A stretch of DNA of 64,000 nt from Thioclava pacifica DSM 10166 (GCF_000714535.1 NZ_AUND01000039.1:62001-126000); one strand, 5' to 3'; numbered from the stretch's first letter, positions 46,757 through 55,498 are shown. The notes: a model not told the origin generated them from the sequence alone. A program made the numbers and translations.

Positions 46757-47407
46757 GTGGCCCCTCAGGCAATCGTGATCGGAGATACGGGCGGGATCGG
46801 GGCGGCGATCCGCGCGGAACTGGAGGCGCGGGGATATGCCGTGCACGGCTTGTCGCGGTCACGCGACGGGTTCGACGTGACGGATGAGGCGTCGGTGGAG
46901 GCGGGGCTCGCGGGGATCGAGGGGCCGGTCGATCTGGTCTTCGTGGCCTCCGGCGCGTTGGGAACGCCTGAGAAATCCCTCTCGCAACTGACGCCTGCGG
47001 AGCTTGCCAGCCAGTTTGCGGTGAACGCGATGGGCCCGGCGCTGGTGCTCAAACATGCCGCGCGCCTGCTGCCCCGCGACCGGTTCGCGCGCTTCGCGGC
47101 GCTCTCGGCGCGGGTGGGCTCGATCGGGGATAACCGGTTGGGCGGCTGGTATAGCTATCGGACCTCGAAGGCCGCGTTGAACCAGCTCTTGCACGGGGCC
47201 GCGATCGAACTGGCGCGGACGCACAAACAGCTCGTCGTCGCCGCGCTCCATCCCGGCACGGTCGACACGCCCTTCACTGCCGATTACCCGCGCGACAAGC
47301 TCGCGCCCGCCGAGGCCGCACGGTGCCTGCTCGACGTGCTCGACGGGTTGAGCCCCGCGCAATCGGGCGGTTTCTTCGACTATGCCGGCAAGGAGATCGT
47401 CTGGTGA
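46757..47407 (+). CDS. SDR-family oxidoreductase
   Basis: Short-chain dehydrogenase/reductase of 216 aa. The dinucleotide motif is VIGDTGGIGAAIRAEL. The active-site pattern is Ser in FAALSARVGSIGDN and YSYRTSKAALNQ (YxxxK). It resembles the C-factor-like SDR group that is often linked to photolyase genes. The start is GTG at 46757 with AAGGGAGG just upstream. Its stop overlaps the photolyase start (GTGA, 47404-47407). The substrate is unknown. Confidence 0.87.
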   Translation: MAPQAIVIGDTGGIGAAIRAELEARGYAVHGLSRSRDGFDVTDEASVEAGLAGIEGPVDLVFVASGALGTPEKSLSQLTPAELASQFAVNAMGPALVLKHAARLLPRDRFARFAALSARVGSIGDNRLGGWYSYRTSKAALNQLLHGAAIELARTHKQLVVAALHPGTVDTPFTADYPRDKLAPAEAARCLLDVLDGLSPAQSGGFFDYAGKEIVW

Positions 47408-48942
47408 GCGACGGTAAACCCCGCCTGATCGCGGTGCTCGGCGATCAGCTCAGTCCTGACGGCGCGGCTCTGCGCGCGGGCGACAAGGCGCGCGATGTGG
47501 TGGTCATGGCCGAGGTGCGCGAGGAGGCGACCTATACCGGCCATCACAAACAGAAACTGGCCCTGAGTTTCGCCGCGATGCGGCGCTTCGCCGATGAGCT
47601 GGAGCGTGACGGCTGGCGCGTCCTCTACACGAAGCTCACCGATGCCGAGAACGCAGGCTCTCTCGTCGGCGAATTCGCGCGCCGTGCCGAGGAGGTCGGT
47701 GCCGAGGAAGTTCTGACCCTCGCGCCCGGCGAATGGCGCCTGCGCGAGGCTCTCGACAGCGCGCCGATCCGTATCCGCCAGCTGCCCGACGACCGTTTCA
47801 TCTGCTCCGAGAAACGCTTTGCCGACTGGGCGAAGGGGCGCAAGGAACTGCGCATGGAGTGGTTCTATCGCGAGATGCGCCGCGAGACGGGCCTTCTGAT
47901 GGAGGGCGACGACCCCGCGGGCGGCACCTGGAATTACGACAAGGAGAACCGCAAGCCCGCCCAGCCCGATCTGTTTCGCGAGCCCGCCCCGACCTTCCGC
48001 AAGGATGCGCTGGTGCAGGAGGTGCTCGACATGGTCGCGGCCGAATTTCCCGACAATTTCGGCACGCTCGACGGGTTCAACTGGCCCGTCAGCCGCGCGC
48101 AGGCGGAACGCGCGCTGGAGCATTTCATCACCCATAACCTGTGCGATTTCGGCCCTTATCAGGATGCGATGCTGGAGGATGACCGGCTCCTTTATCACTC
48201 GTTGCTGTCACCCTGCCTCAATCTCGGGCTGCTTTCCCCGCGCGAGGTCTGCGAGGCGGCGCAAGCGGCCTACAAGGCCGGCAAGGCCCCGATCCAGTCG
48301 GTCGAGGGCTTCATCCGCCAGATCCTCGGCTGGCGCGAATATGTGCGCGGGATCTATTTCCTCGAAGGGCCCGATTACACGTCCCGCAACGCGCTGAACC
48401 ACTCACGCGACCTGCCTTGGTTCTACTGGTCCACAGAGACCGACATGGCCTGCATGAAAGCCGCGATCTCCCAGACCCGCGATCTCGCCTATGCCCATCA
48501 CATCCAGCGACTGATGGTGACCGGGAATTTCGCGCTTCTGGCGGGGATCGACCCGGGCCAGGTGCAGGATTGGTATCTGGCGGTCTATATCGACGCCTAT
48601 GAATGGGTCGAGGCGCCCAATACGGCCGGGATGAGCCAGTTCGCCGATGGCGGGGTCATCGCCTCGAAACCCTATATTTCCTCGGGCGCCTATATCGACA
48701 AGATGTCGGATTACTGTGCGGGCTGCGCCTATGACGTGAAGGCGAAAGACGGCGAAAAATCCTGCCCGTTCAATAGCCTATATTGGCATTTTCTCGACCG
48801 TCACCGCGACCGGTTCGAGGGGAATGCGAGGATGAAACTCATCTACCGCAATTGGGACAAGCAAGACGAGGCAACCCGCAAGGCAAAGCTGAAAACGGCC
48901 CAGGCGGTCCTCGACAAACTCGACGCGGGCGCGCGGATCTGA
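47404..48942 (+). CDS. phrB: FeS-type cryptochrome/photolyase (PhrB-like, (6-4) photolyase)
   Basis: Flavoprotein of 512 aa in the cryptochrome/photolyase-related FeS-BCP family, whose Agrobacterium member PhrB repairs (6-4) photoproducts using FAD, a lumazine antenna and a 4Fe-4S cluster. It begins RLIAVLGDQLSPDGAAL. Cluster-type cysteines are visible as YCAGCAYDVKAKDGEKSCPF (CxxC then a third Cys 13 residues later), with a fourth Cys likely in TDMACMKAA. The FAD region has GMSQFADGGVIASKPYISSG. The start is a GTG at 47404 coupled to the SDR gene. Confidence 0.9.
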   Translation: MSDGKPRLIAVLGDQLSPDGAALRAGDKARDVVVMAEVREEATYTGHHKQKLALSFAAMRRFADELERDGWRVLYTKLTDAENAGSLVGEFARRAEEVGAEEVLTLAPGEWRLREALDSAPIRIRQLPDDRFICSEKRFADWAKGRKELRMEWFYREMRRETGLLMEGDDPAGGTWNYDKENRKPAQPDLFREPAPTFRKDALVQEVLDMVAAEFPDNFGTLDGFNWPVSRAQAERALEHFITHNLCDFGPYQDAMLEDDRLLYHSLLSPCLNLGLLSPREVCEAAQAAYKAGKAPIQSVEGFIRQILGWREYVRGIYFLEGPDYTSRNALNHSRDLPWFYWSTETDMACMKAAISQTRDLAYAHHIQRLMVTGNFALLAGIDPGQVQDWYLAVYIDAYEWVEAPNTAGMSQFADGGVIASKPYISSGAYIDKMSDYCAGCAYDVKAKDGEKSCPFNSLYWHFLDRHRDRFEGNARMKLIYRNWDKQDEATRKAKLKTAQAVLDKLDAGARI

Positions 48943-48949
48943 ACCGCGC

Positions 48950-49000
48950 CTCCCTTCTTCTTGATCAAAATATCTCCGCCGGAGGCTCCCGCCCGGACCA
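48950..49000. repeat. degenerate AAATATCC-type repeat between photolyase and MORN genes
   Basis: The core is TTCTTGATCAAAATATCTCC, followed by CGCCGGAGGCTCCCGCC, resembling the copies near 37851 and 59241 with several substitutions. It separates convergent genes. Confidence 0.5.
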
Positions 49001-49027
49001 CCAAGGCCTTGGCCGGGAGAGGCGCGC

Positions 49028-50506
49028 TCAGTTGGCCGCGGGCGCGTCCTGCACGGGCTGGCTTTCGACCGTGTCGGGGCTGGGCTGGGTGTTCGTAGAC
49101 GTGCCGACCTCTGCATCGGTTGCGAGCGCGTCATTCGCCCATTGCCCCTCTGCGGTCTTGCCCGAGGCATAGGTCATCTTGCCTTGCCCCTCGCGCTTGC
49201 CATTGGCGAAATTGCCCTCATAGACATCGCCATTGGCATAGATCGCACGGCCTGCACCGTCGATCGCCCCATTGCGCCACTCACCTTCGTAGATGAAACC
49301 ATCAGGCATGGTCAGCTTGCCCATGCCGTCGCGCTGGCCGCGCTTGAACCCGCCCTCATAGACCGTGCCGTCGGCATAGCGCGCGATACCCTGACCGTCG
49401 CGCTGGCCGTCGGCCCAGTCGCCTTCATAGGTGTAGCCGTCGGGATAGGTCATCTTGCCATGCCCGTGATTGCGCGCATTCTTGAACTCGCCTTCATAGA
49501 CGAGCCCGTTGGCGTAATGCGCGACCCCGGTGCCTTCGATCACCCCGGCGATCCAGCCACCCTCGTAGCTCGACCCGTCGGGATAGGTGATCTTGCCTTG
49601 CCCATCGGGTTGGTCATTGAGGAAATGCCCCTCGTAGATCGATCCGTCCGGATAGGTGGCGCGACCCTCGCCTTCGATCCGGCCCTCTTTCCAGTCGCCG
49701 GTATAGACATAGCCATCCGTGCCGCGGAAGGTGCCGGTGCCGTGGCGTTTGTCGAGCAGGAATTCACCCGTATAGACATCGCCGTTGGCATAGGTCACGC
49801 GGCCTTTTCCGTGGCGTTTGCCGCCCGCCATCTGGCCTTCGTAGACATCGCCATTGGGCTGGGTCAGCGTGCCCATCCCGTTCATCTGGCCGTTTTTCCA
49901 TTGCCCGACATAGGTCAGACCATCGGCCATCGTCAGCGTGCCTTCGCCGTCGCGCTGGCCATTCGCCATCTGGCCCTCATAGGTCGAGCCATCGGGATAG
50001 GTGATTTTGCCCGCGCCCTGCTTGATGCCGCCCAGCCAATCGCCCTCGTAGCGATAGCCGTTCGCGCTTTCGAGCGTGCCTTTGCCGTCATGCATCGCAT
50101 CGCGAAACTGCCCGGTATAGACCGAACCGTTCGCATAGCGGGCGGTGCCGGTGCCGGTGATCTGGCCATTGACCCAGTCGCCCTCATAGGTCCCGCCATC
50201 GGCGAAGGTGATCTTGCCCTTGCCATTGGGCTTGCCGCGGGCGAACTCGCCTTCATAGACCGAGCCGTTGGGGAAGCGCGCGCGGCCCTGGCCGCGGATT
50301 TCGCCCATCACCCATTGGCCTTCGTACTCGTAGCCCGAGGGCAGCTTGTAGGTGCCGTAGCCATCCTGCTTGCCGTCGGTGAAAGTGCCCTCGTAGAGCC
50401 CGCCATCCTCATATTGCTTGGTGATCACGTCCTTCGCGAACGCGGCCTGTGTGCCGAGCCCGACGAGAAATGCCAATGCGACGGTGCGAAGCTGCGCCCC
50501 TGCCAT
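49028..50506 (-). CDS. secreted MORN-repeat protein (18 tandem repeats)
   Basis: Protein of 492 aa with a signal peptide (MAGAQLRTVALAFLVGLGTQ, cleavage near AFA|KD). It is followed by 18 regular 23-residue MORN units of the form YEGxWxxGxxxGxGxxxYxDG and one degenerate unit starting AEGQW. A short Asp/Thr/Pro tail follows. MORN arrays make elongated antiparallel beta-sheets used for protein or lipid contacts. The start is the ATG at 50504-50506 after GAGGGCAGG; in-frame upstream sequence is not needed. No linked enzyme domain is present. Likely periplasmic or extracellular scaffold; function unknown. Confidence 0.85.
   Translation of the reverse strand: MAGAQLRTVALAFLVGLGTQAAFAKDVITKQYEDGGLYEGTFTDGKQDGYGTYKLPSGYEYEGQWVMGEIRGQGRARFPNGSVYEGEFARGKPNGKGKITFADGGTYEGDWVNGQITGTGTARYANGSVYTGQFRDAMHDGKGTLESANGYRYEGDWLGGIKQGAGKITYPDGSTYEGQMANGQRDGEGTLTMADGLTYVGQWKNGQMNGMGTLTQPNGDVYEGQMAGGKRHGKGRVTYANGDVYTGEFLLDKRHGTGTFRGTDGYVYTGDWKEGRIEGEGRATYPDGSIYEGHFLNDQPDGQGKITYPDGSSYEGGWIAGVIEGTGVAHYANGLVYEGEFKNARNHGHGKMTYPDGYTYEGDWADGQRDGQGIARYADGTVYEGGFKRGQRDGMGKLTMPDGFIYEGEWRNGAIDGAGRAIYANGDVYEGNFANGKREGQGKMTYASGKTAEGQWANDALATDAEVGTSTNTQPSPDTVESQPVQDAPAAN
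49076..50415. repeat. tandem MORN-coding DNA repeat array
   Basis: About 19 imperfect 69-bp units coding for the MORN protein. They are diverged at the DNA level but keep the periodicity. Such an array can expand or contract by slippage or recombination. Confidence 0.7.
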
Positions 50507-50643
50507 GCCTGCCCTCGATCCTGCTGCCTTCGGCTGCGCGGCGGATTCGTCTCGCGCGGCCCTTTTGCAAAGGTTAATTGCCACGCCCGGGCGAGACAAG
50601 CGCGCAAGGCGCGCTGCGTGCGGCTTGGCGAGCCGCAGACCGT

Positions 50644-51354
50644 TCACGCCAGCAAAAGCGGCGCGTCCAGCCAGTCGCGCAGCCCTTGCGTGATTTTCTC
50701 GGGCTGTTCGAGCGGGCTCATGTGACCGGCGCCGAGGATCAGCCGGTATTCCGCATGGGGCATCAGCTCGGCCAGGAACTCGTGGCGACGCGGCGGGCAG
50801 ATACGGTCATACTCGCCGCACATCAGCAGCGCCCGCGTCTTGGTGTTGCGCAGCGTGCGTTGCAGGTCCGGGCGGCGCATCAGCGCGCGCGACTGGCGCT
50901 CGAACGTGTCGGGGCCAAGTGCTGCGGCCATTTCCAGCATCAGCGCCTGCACGGTGGCGCGGCCCGCGCCCGGTGCAAGTGCGTCAGAGGGGATCTCGTC
51001 AAGCATCATCTCGTCGAGCCGACCCGTGCGCGCCCCCACGATCCGGGTCTCGCGGCTGGCGGCGACCTGCGGAGTTTCGGGCAGGGGCGAGACATCGATC
51101 AGCGCGATCTGGCTGACGCGGTCGGGCGCGCGGCGCAAAATCTCGATCGCGACGACGCCGCCCAGCCAGTGCCCGGCGAGCGCAAAGCGTGCGGGCGCAT
51201 CGGCAAGCACCGACTGCGCCATTTCCTCGATCGTGGCGCCGCGCATCTGCGCGACCATCACGCTGCGTTCGATCGACAGATCCTGTAACTGGTGCCAGAA
51301 CAGTCGTGCATCGCACATGAATCCTGGCAGGAAGACCAGCGGGTCGTTGGGCAT
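50644..51354 (-). CDS. alpha/beta hydrolase lacking the nucleophile serine
   Basis: Protein of 236 aa with the alpha/beta hydrolase fold: oxyanion loop LPGFMCDARLFWHQL, Asp in MCGEYDRICPPRRHE, His in LGAGHMSPLEQP. At the nucleophile elbow, where GHSxGG is expected, it reads AGHWLGGVVAI with Trp63 in place of Ser. The codon is TGG at 51166-51168, one base from TCG. It may be a pseudoenzyme, or a sequence error. The start is MPNDPLVF at 51354 (AAGAGG upstream); a longer frame from 51411 has no better signal. Confidence 0.8.
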   Translation of the reverse strand: MPNDPLVFLPGFMCDARLFWHQLQDLSIERSVMVAQMRGATIEEMAQSVLADAPARFALAGHWLGGVVAIEILRRAPDRVSQIALIDVSPLPETPQVAASRETRIVGARTGRLDEMMLDEIPSDALAPGAGRATVQALMLEMAAALGPDTFERQSRALMRRPDLQRTLRNTKTRALLMCGEYDRICPPRRHEFLAELMPHAEYRLILGAGHMSPLEQPEKITQGLRDWLDAPLLLA

Positions 51355-51451
51355 GGCTCGAAACCTCTTTCGCGGCGCTTTTGCGCTCTGTTGAGGCGGA
51401 GTGTGCCGCAAGCCCGCGGGGCTGGCAAATCGAAAACCGGAGAGCGGCGGA

Positions 51452-52195
51452 TCAAAGCCGCTCGATCACCTCGGCAAGCGCCGTCTCGATCAAGGCGAGG
51501 CACTCGGGCGTCGAGAACCGGTGATCGGCGCCCTTCACCAGCGTCAGCCGCATATCCTCGCCCTCGGCGTGCTCCAGCAGGCGGATCGCGGTCTCGGTGC
51601 TCACCGCCTCGTCCGCCGTGCCTTGCAGGAAACGGGTGGGGAAGGGCAGGGGAAGCGGCGTGCGCAGCACCAGCCGGGTGCGTCCTTCGTTGATCAGGCG
51701 GCGCGTGATCACATAGGGCTCACCGTAATCCGAGGGCACCGCGACCGAACCTTCGGATTCGAGCTTGTGGCGCGTTTCCTTGTCGAAGCTCGCCCAATAG
51801 CCATCCTCGGTGAAATCGGGCGCGGCGGCGATGGTCACGAGACCGGCCACCCGCTCGGGATGTTCGCGCGCCATCAGAAGCGAAATCCAGCCGCCCATCG
51901 ACGAGCCCACGAGGATCTGCGGTCCCTCGGTCAGCGCCAAGATCGCATCGCGCGCATCCTCGAACCAGTCGCCGATCGCGCCGTCCTCGAAGGCCCCCTC
52001 CGAGATACCATGGCCCGAGTAGTCGAACCGCAGGAAGGCGCGGCCCTCGCGCTTGGCCCATTCCTCGAGCGCGATCGCCTTCGTGCCTTCCATGTCCGAT
52101 TTGAAACCGCCGAGAAAAACCACGCCCGGGCCTTTGCCGGGGGTGTGGTTATAGGCGATGCGGCGGCCCTCGGGCGTGTCGAGATAATCGGTCAT
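51452..52195 (-). CDS. alpha/beta hydrolase, ABHD10-like
   Basis: Serine hydrolase of 247 aa. The nucleophile elbow VGSSMGGW has Ser99. A Gly-rich oxyanion region VVFLGGFKSDMEGTKA, Asp in FLQGTADEAVS and His in KGADHRFSTPE complete the triad. The pattern MEGTKAIALEEWAKREGRAFLRFDYSGHG recalls mitochondrial ABHD10-type thioesterases/esterases. Its stop lies 97 nt upstream of the next minus-strand gene's start. It is divergent from pqqA. Confidence 0.85.
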   Translation of the reverse strand: MTDYLDTPEGRRIAYNHTPGKGPGVVFLGGFKSDMEGTKAIALEEWAKREGRAFLRFDYSGHGISEGAFEDGAIGDWFEDARDAILALTEGPQILVGSSMGGWISLLMAREHPERVAGLVTIAAAPDFTEDGYWASFDKETRHKLESEGSVAVPSDYGEPYVITRRLINEGRTRLVLRTPLPLPFPTRFLQGTADEAVSTETAIRLLEHAEGEDMRLTLVKGADHRFSTPECLALIETALAEVIERL

Positions 52196-52374
52196 GCGCT
52201 CCTCCGTGGCAAAGTCGCGCCCAGCCTAGCGCCGGGCGCGGGTGGCCTCAAGCCGCGCCCGGCGACCCACCCGAATTGGCCGCGACCCGATCGCTACGAC
52301 CAAGGTCTAATTGCCGCGACGGGCCGGCGCGGGTGCTAATGGCCAGACATTCTTGAGCCACTAGGGAGGATATC

Positions 52375-52473
52375 ATGGCCTGGGCGAAACCCGTTCTGCG
52401 CGCGATCGACTGCGGTATGGAAATCAACATGTACGGTCCGGATTCGGGCGACGAGGGCGGCGTCCTCTTCTGA
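52375..52473 (+). CDS. pqqA: pyrroloquinoline quinone precursor peptide PqqA
   Basis: A 32-aa ribosomally made peptide whose Glu and Tyr side chains become PQQ. It reads MAWAKPVLRAIDCGMEINMY with the conserved Glu16 and Tyr20 in MEINMYGPDS. The length and the pattern are standard. GGGAGG sits 8 nt before the ATG. It lies 28 nt before pqqB. It is short enough to be missed by automatic gene finding. Confidence 0.95.
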   Translation: MAWAKPVLRAIDCGMEINMYGPDSGDEGGVLF

Positions 52474-52501
52474 GGCGCGCTTTCGGCGCGGGGAGGGCCG
52501 A

Positions 52502-53398
52502 ATGACACTTCACGCGCGAATCCTGGGGGCGGCGGCCGGTGGTGGCCTTCCCCAATGGAATTGCGGTTGCACCAATTGCAATCTCGCGCGGGCCGGGGCG
52601 ATCCCGGCCCAGACGCAAAGCTCGGTCGCGGTCAGCGGCAACGGGCGGGACTGGGCGATCCTCAACGCCTCGCCCGATATTCGCGAACAAATGGCGCGCA
52701 CGCCCGAGCTGCACCCGACGGGGCTGCGCGATCTGCCGCTTCGCTCGGTGCTGGTGACCAATGGCGATATCGACCATGTGGCGGGGCTGCTGGTGCTGCG
52801 TGAGAGCCAGAGCTTCACGCTTTTCGCCACGCCTGAGATCCATGCGGTACTCGGCGCGAACCCGATCTTCGATGCGCTGCGGCCCGATTGCGTGACCCGT
52901 GCGCCGGTCGCGCTCGATACGCCGTTCGAACTGGCGCCCGAGCTGAGCGCGCAGCTCTTCGCGGTGCCGGGCAAGGTGCCGCTTTATCTCGAGGGCGAAG
53001 AGGTCGTGACCGATCTGGAGGGAGAGCAGACCGTGGGGGTGGAGCTGCGCGCAGGCGGCAGCCGCGCGTTCTACATTCCGGGTTGTGCGAAGCTGACACC
53101 GGCTCTGGCAGCCCGGCTGAAAGGCGCCGATCTGGTGATGTTCGACGGCACGCTCTGGTCGGATGACGAGATGATCGCCGCGGGGCTGAGTGCCAAGACA
53201 GGTCAACGCATGGGGCATATCTCGATCTCGGGGCCCGAGGGCAGTCTCGCCGCTTTCGAGAGGCTCGGCGTCCCGAAACGGATCTTCGTGCACATGAACA
53301 ACAGCAACCCCGCGTTGCGCCCGGATTCGGAGGAACGCGCCCGCATCGAGGCGGCGGGATGGATCATCGGGCAGGACGGGATGGAGGTAAGGCTATGA
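52502..53398 (+). CDS. pqqB: PQQ biosynthesis protein PqqB
   Basis: Metallo-beta-lactamase-fold protein of 298 aa acting in PQQ maturation, reported to hydroxylate the tyrosine. It begins LGAAAGGGLPQWNCGCTNCN (the NCGC pattern is typical of PqqB), with VTNGDIDHVAGLLVLRE holding the metal-site-like Asp/His and ending with a conserved HMNNSNPALRPDSEERA. The start follows a purine-rich GGGGAGGG. The stop overlaps pqqC by 4 nt. Confidence 0.96.
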   Translation: MTLHARILGAAAGGGLPQWNCGCTNCNLARAGAIPAQTQSSVAVSGNGRDWAILNASPDIREQMARTPELHPTGLRDLPLRSVLVTNGDIDHVAGLLVLRESQSFTLFATPEIHAVLGANPIFDALRPDCVTRAPVALDTPFELAPELSAQLFAVPGKVPLYLEGEEVVTDLEGEQTVGVELRAGGSRAFYIPGCAKLTPALAARLKGADLVMFDGTLWSDDEMIAAGLSAKTGQRMGHISISGPEGSLAAFERLGVPKRIFVHMNNSNPALRPDSEERARIEAAGWIIGQDGMEVRL

Positions 53399-54141
53399 CC
53401 CAGACACGCGAGGCCTTCGAGGCCCGCCTGCGCCGGATCGGCGCGGAGCGCTATCACGACAAGCACCCGTTCCACGATATGCTCCACTCGGGTCGTTGCA
53501 CCCCTGATCAGGTGCGCGCCTGGGTGATCAACCGCTATTACTATCAGCATACGATCCCGATGAAGGATGCCGCCTTCATGTCGCGTGTCGAAGAGCCGGC
53601 GCTGCGAAGGGCATGGCGCTCGCGCATCGAGGATCACGATGGAACCGCCGAGAACGAGGGCGGGATCGAACGCTGGTTGCGGCTGGCCGATGCGGTGGGG
53701 CTTGATCGCGATTACGTGGCTTCGCGGCAGGGCGTGTTGCCGGCGACGCGTTTTGCCTGCGATGCCTATGTCCGGTTCGTGCGCGACAAGACGCTGCTTG
53801 AGGCCGTGGCCTCCTCGCTGACCGAACTTTTCGCACCCGCGATCCATGCCAACCGGATCGAGGGGCTGCTCGCGCATTACGATTTCGCCGATGACCGGTC
53901 GCTGTCCTATTTCAAGCGCCGCCTGTCAGAGGCGCCCAAGGATGTGGCCTTCGGGCTGAAATGGGTGCTCGATCATGCCGATACGCAGGAAAAACAGGAC
54001 GCGGCGGCGGCGGCGCTCGAGTTCAAGACCGATGTGCTCTGGGCCCAGCTCGACGCGCTCCATTCGGCTTACGTTGCCCCTGCGCGCATCCCGCCGGGGG
54101 GCTGGCAGCCGGGCACGCATCTGATCCGGGTCGCGGCATGA
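53395..54141 (+). CDS. pqqC: pyrroloquinoline-quinone synthase PqqC
   Basis: Cofactor-free oxidase of 248 aa that performs the final ring closure and eight-electron oxidation to PQQ. It has the TENA/PqqC fold: RYHDKHPFHDMLHSGRCTPD and the conserved region NRYYYQHTIPMKDAAFMSR. Length is normal. The ATG at 53395 overlaps the pqqB stop; upstream in-frame sequence is part of pqqB. Confidence 0.97.
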   Translation: MTQTREAFEARLRRIGAERYHDKHPFHDMLHSGRCTPDQVRAWVINRYYYQHTIPMKDAAFMSRVEEPALRRAWRSRIEDHDGTAENEGGIERWLRLADAVGLDRDYVASRQGVLPATRFACDAYVRFVRDKTLLEAVASSLTELFAPAIHANRIEGLLAHYDFADDRSLSYFKRRLSEAPKDVAFGLKWVLDHADTQEKQDAAAAALEFKTDVLWAQLDALHSAYVAPARIPPGGWQPGTHLIRVAA

Positions 54142-54413
54142 TTGCTCAGGGCGCGATCCCGGTGATCCCGCGCGGGGTCCGGCTGCATCGCGATGCGGTG
54201 CGCGACCGCTGGGTGCTGCTCGCGCCGGAAAAGACGATCGCCCTTGACGAGATCGGCCACGCCATCCTCTCGCGTATCGACGGGCGGACGGATTTCACCA
54301 CGCTGATCGATCGGCTCGCCGAGGACTATGCCGCGCCGCGCGAACAGATCGCGCCGGATGTCTCGGGCTTCATCGCGGCGCTTGCCGAACGCCGCATTCT
54401 GGAGGTCGCATGA
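54138..54413 (+). CDS. pqqD: PQQ biosynthesis chaperone PqqD
   Basis: Peptide chaperone of 91 aa that binds PqqA and presents it to PqqE. The sequence RDRWVLLAPEKTIALDEIGHAILSRIDG is the family's RRE-like wing. The start overlaps the pqqC stop and the stop overlaps the pqqE start, each by 4 nt. Confidence 0.95.
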   Translation: MIAQGAIPVIPRGVRLHRDAVRDRWVLLAPEKTIALDEIGHAILSRIDGRTDFTTLIDRLAEDYAAPREQIAPDVSGFIAALAERRILEVA

Positions 54414-55498
54414 GCCGCATTCCGCCCCCGATGGCCATGCTGGCCGAGTTGACCCATCGCTGCCCGCTGGCCTGTCCCTATTGCTCGAACCCGCTCGAGC
54501 TCGAGGCGCAGGAACGTGAATTGTCGACCGAGGATTGGGCGCGGGTCTTTGCCGAAGCCGCCGAGCTGGGCGTGCTGCAGCTTCATCTTTCGGGCGGTGA
54601 GCCCGCGACCCGGCGCGATCTGACCGATCTGGTGCGCGCTGCGCGCGCGGCGGGGCTCTATACCAACCTGATCACCTCGGGGATCGGGCTGACGCGACGC
54701 AGGCTCGAGGAACTCGACGCGGCAGGGCTTGATCATGTCCAGTTGTCCTTGCAAGGGATGGATGCGGAACTGGCCGACCGGATCGGGGGCTATAAGGGCG
54801 GTTTTGCGCGCAAGATGCAGGTAGCGGGCTGGATTGGCGAAATCGGGTTTCCGCTGACGCTCAACGCGGTGCTGCATCGCCAGAACCTGCATCAGCTGCC
54901 ACGCGCGCTGGAGATGGCGCAGGAGATGGGCGCGCGCCGGATCGAGGTGGCGATCGTGCAATTCTACGGCTGGGCGATGAAGAATCGCGCCGCCCTGATG
55001 CCGACGCGCGAACAGGCGCGCGAGGCCGAAGCCCTGGTGGCCGAGGCGCGCGAGGCGCTCAAGGGCAAGCTGGTGATCGATTTCGTGCCTGCCGATTACC
55101 ATGGCGATTATCCCAAGCGCTGCATGAATGGCTGGGGGTCGGTCGGGCTCAATGTCGCGCCCGACGGCTCGGTCCTGCCCTGCCATGCGGCGCGCACCAT
55201 TCCGCATCTGGACTTCTGGTCGGTGCGGGATCGTTCACTGCGCGAGATCTGGTACGACAACCCCGCCTTCAACGCCTATCGCGGCGACGACTGGATGAAA
55301 GAGCCCTGCCGGAGCTGCGAGCGCAAGGCGATCGACCTTGGGGGCTGCCGCTGTCAGGCTCTGGCCATCGCGGGCGATCCGGCGGCGGCCGATCCGGTCT
55401 GTGTAAAGTCGCCCGCCCATGGGAAGATGCGGGCGATGGCAGAGGCGTTCAACGCCGAGGGCGCGCGCGCCGAACTGACCTATCGCCGATACGCCTGA
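54410..55498 (+). CDS. pqqE: radical SAM PqqA peptide cyclase PqqE
   Basis: Radical SAM/SPASM enzyme of 362 aa that crosslinks Glu16 and Tyr20 of PqqA. The SAM-cluster motif CxxxCxxC is in HRCPLACPYCSNP (residues about 20-27). The C-terminal SPASM cysteines occur in PCHAARTI, CRSCERKAIDLGGCRCQ and VCVKSP. The last gene of the complete pqqABCDE operon. Confidence 0.97.
   Translation: MSRIPPPMAMLAELTHRCPLACPYCSNPLELEAQERELSTEDWARVFAEAAELGVLQLHLSGGEPATRRDLTDLVRAARAAGLYTNLITSGIGLTRRRLEELDAAGLDHVQLSLQGMDAELADRIGGYKGGFARKMQVAGWIGEIGFPLTLNAVLHRQNLHQLPRALEMAQEMGARRIEVAIVQFYGWAMKNRAALMPTREQAREAEALVAEAREALKGKLVIDFVPADYHGDYPKRCMNGWGSVGLNVAPDGSVLPCHAARTIPHLDFWSVRDRSLREIWYDNPAFNAYRGDDWMKEPCRSCERKAIDLGGCRCQALAIAGDPAAADPVCVKSPAHGKMRAMAEAFNAEGARAELTYRRYA

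Noticed and set aside
46566-46862. Longer minus-strand frame (98 codons) reading into the leuA leader
   Set aside because: Its upstream part overlaps the beginning of the SDR gene and precedes the likely leuA promoter; only the last 30 codons from ATG 46658 fit a leader peptide.
49076-50415. Regular repeats of about 69 bp, considered as a CRISPR or satellite
   Set aside because: The unit is a multiple of three, in frame and varies at codon level as a MORN protein repeat; there are no spacers.
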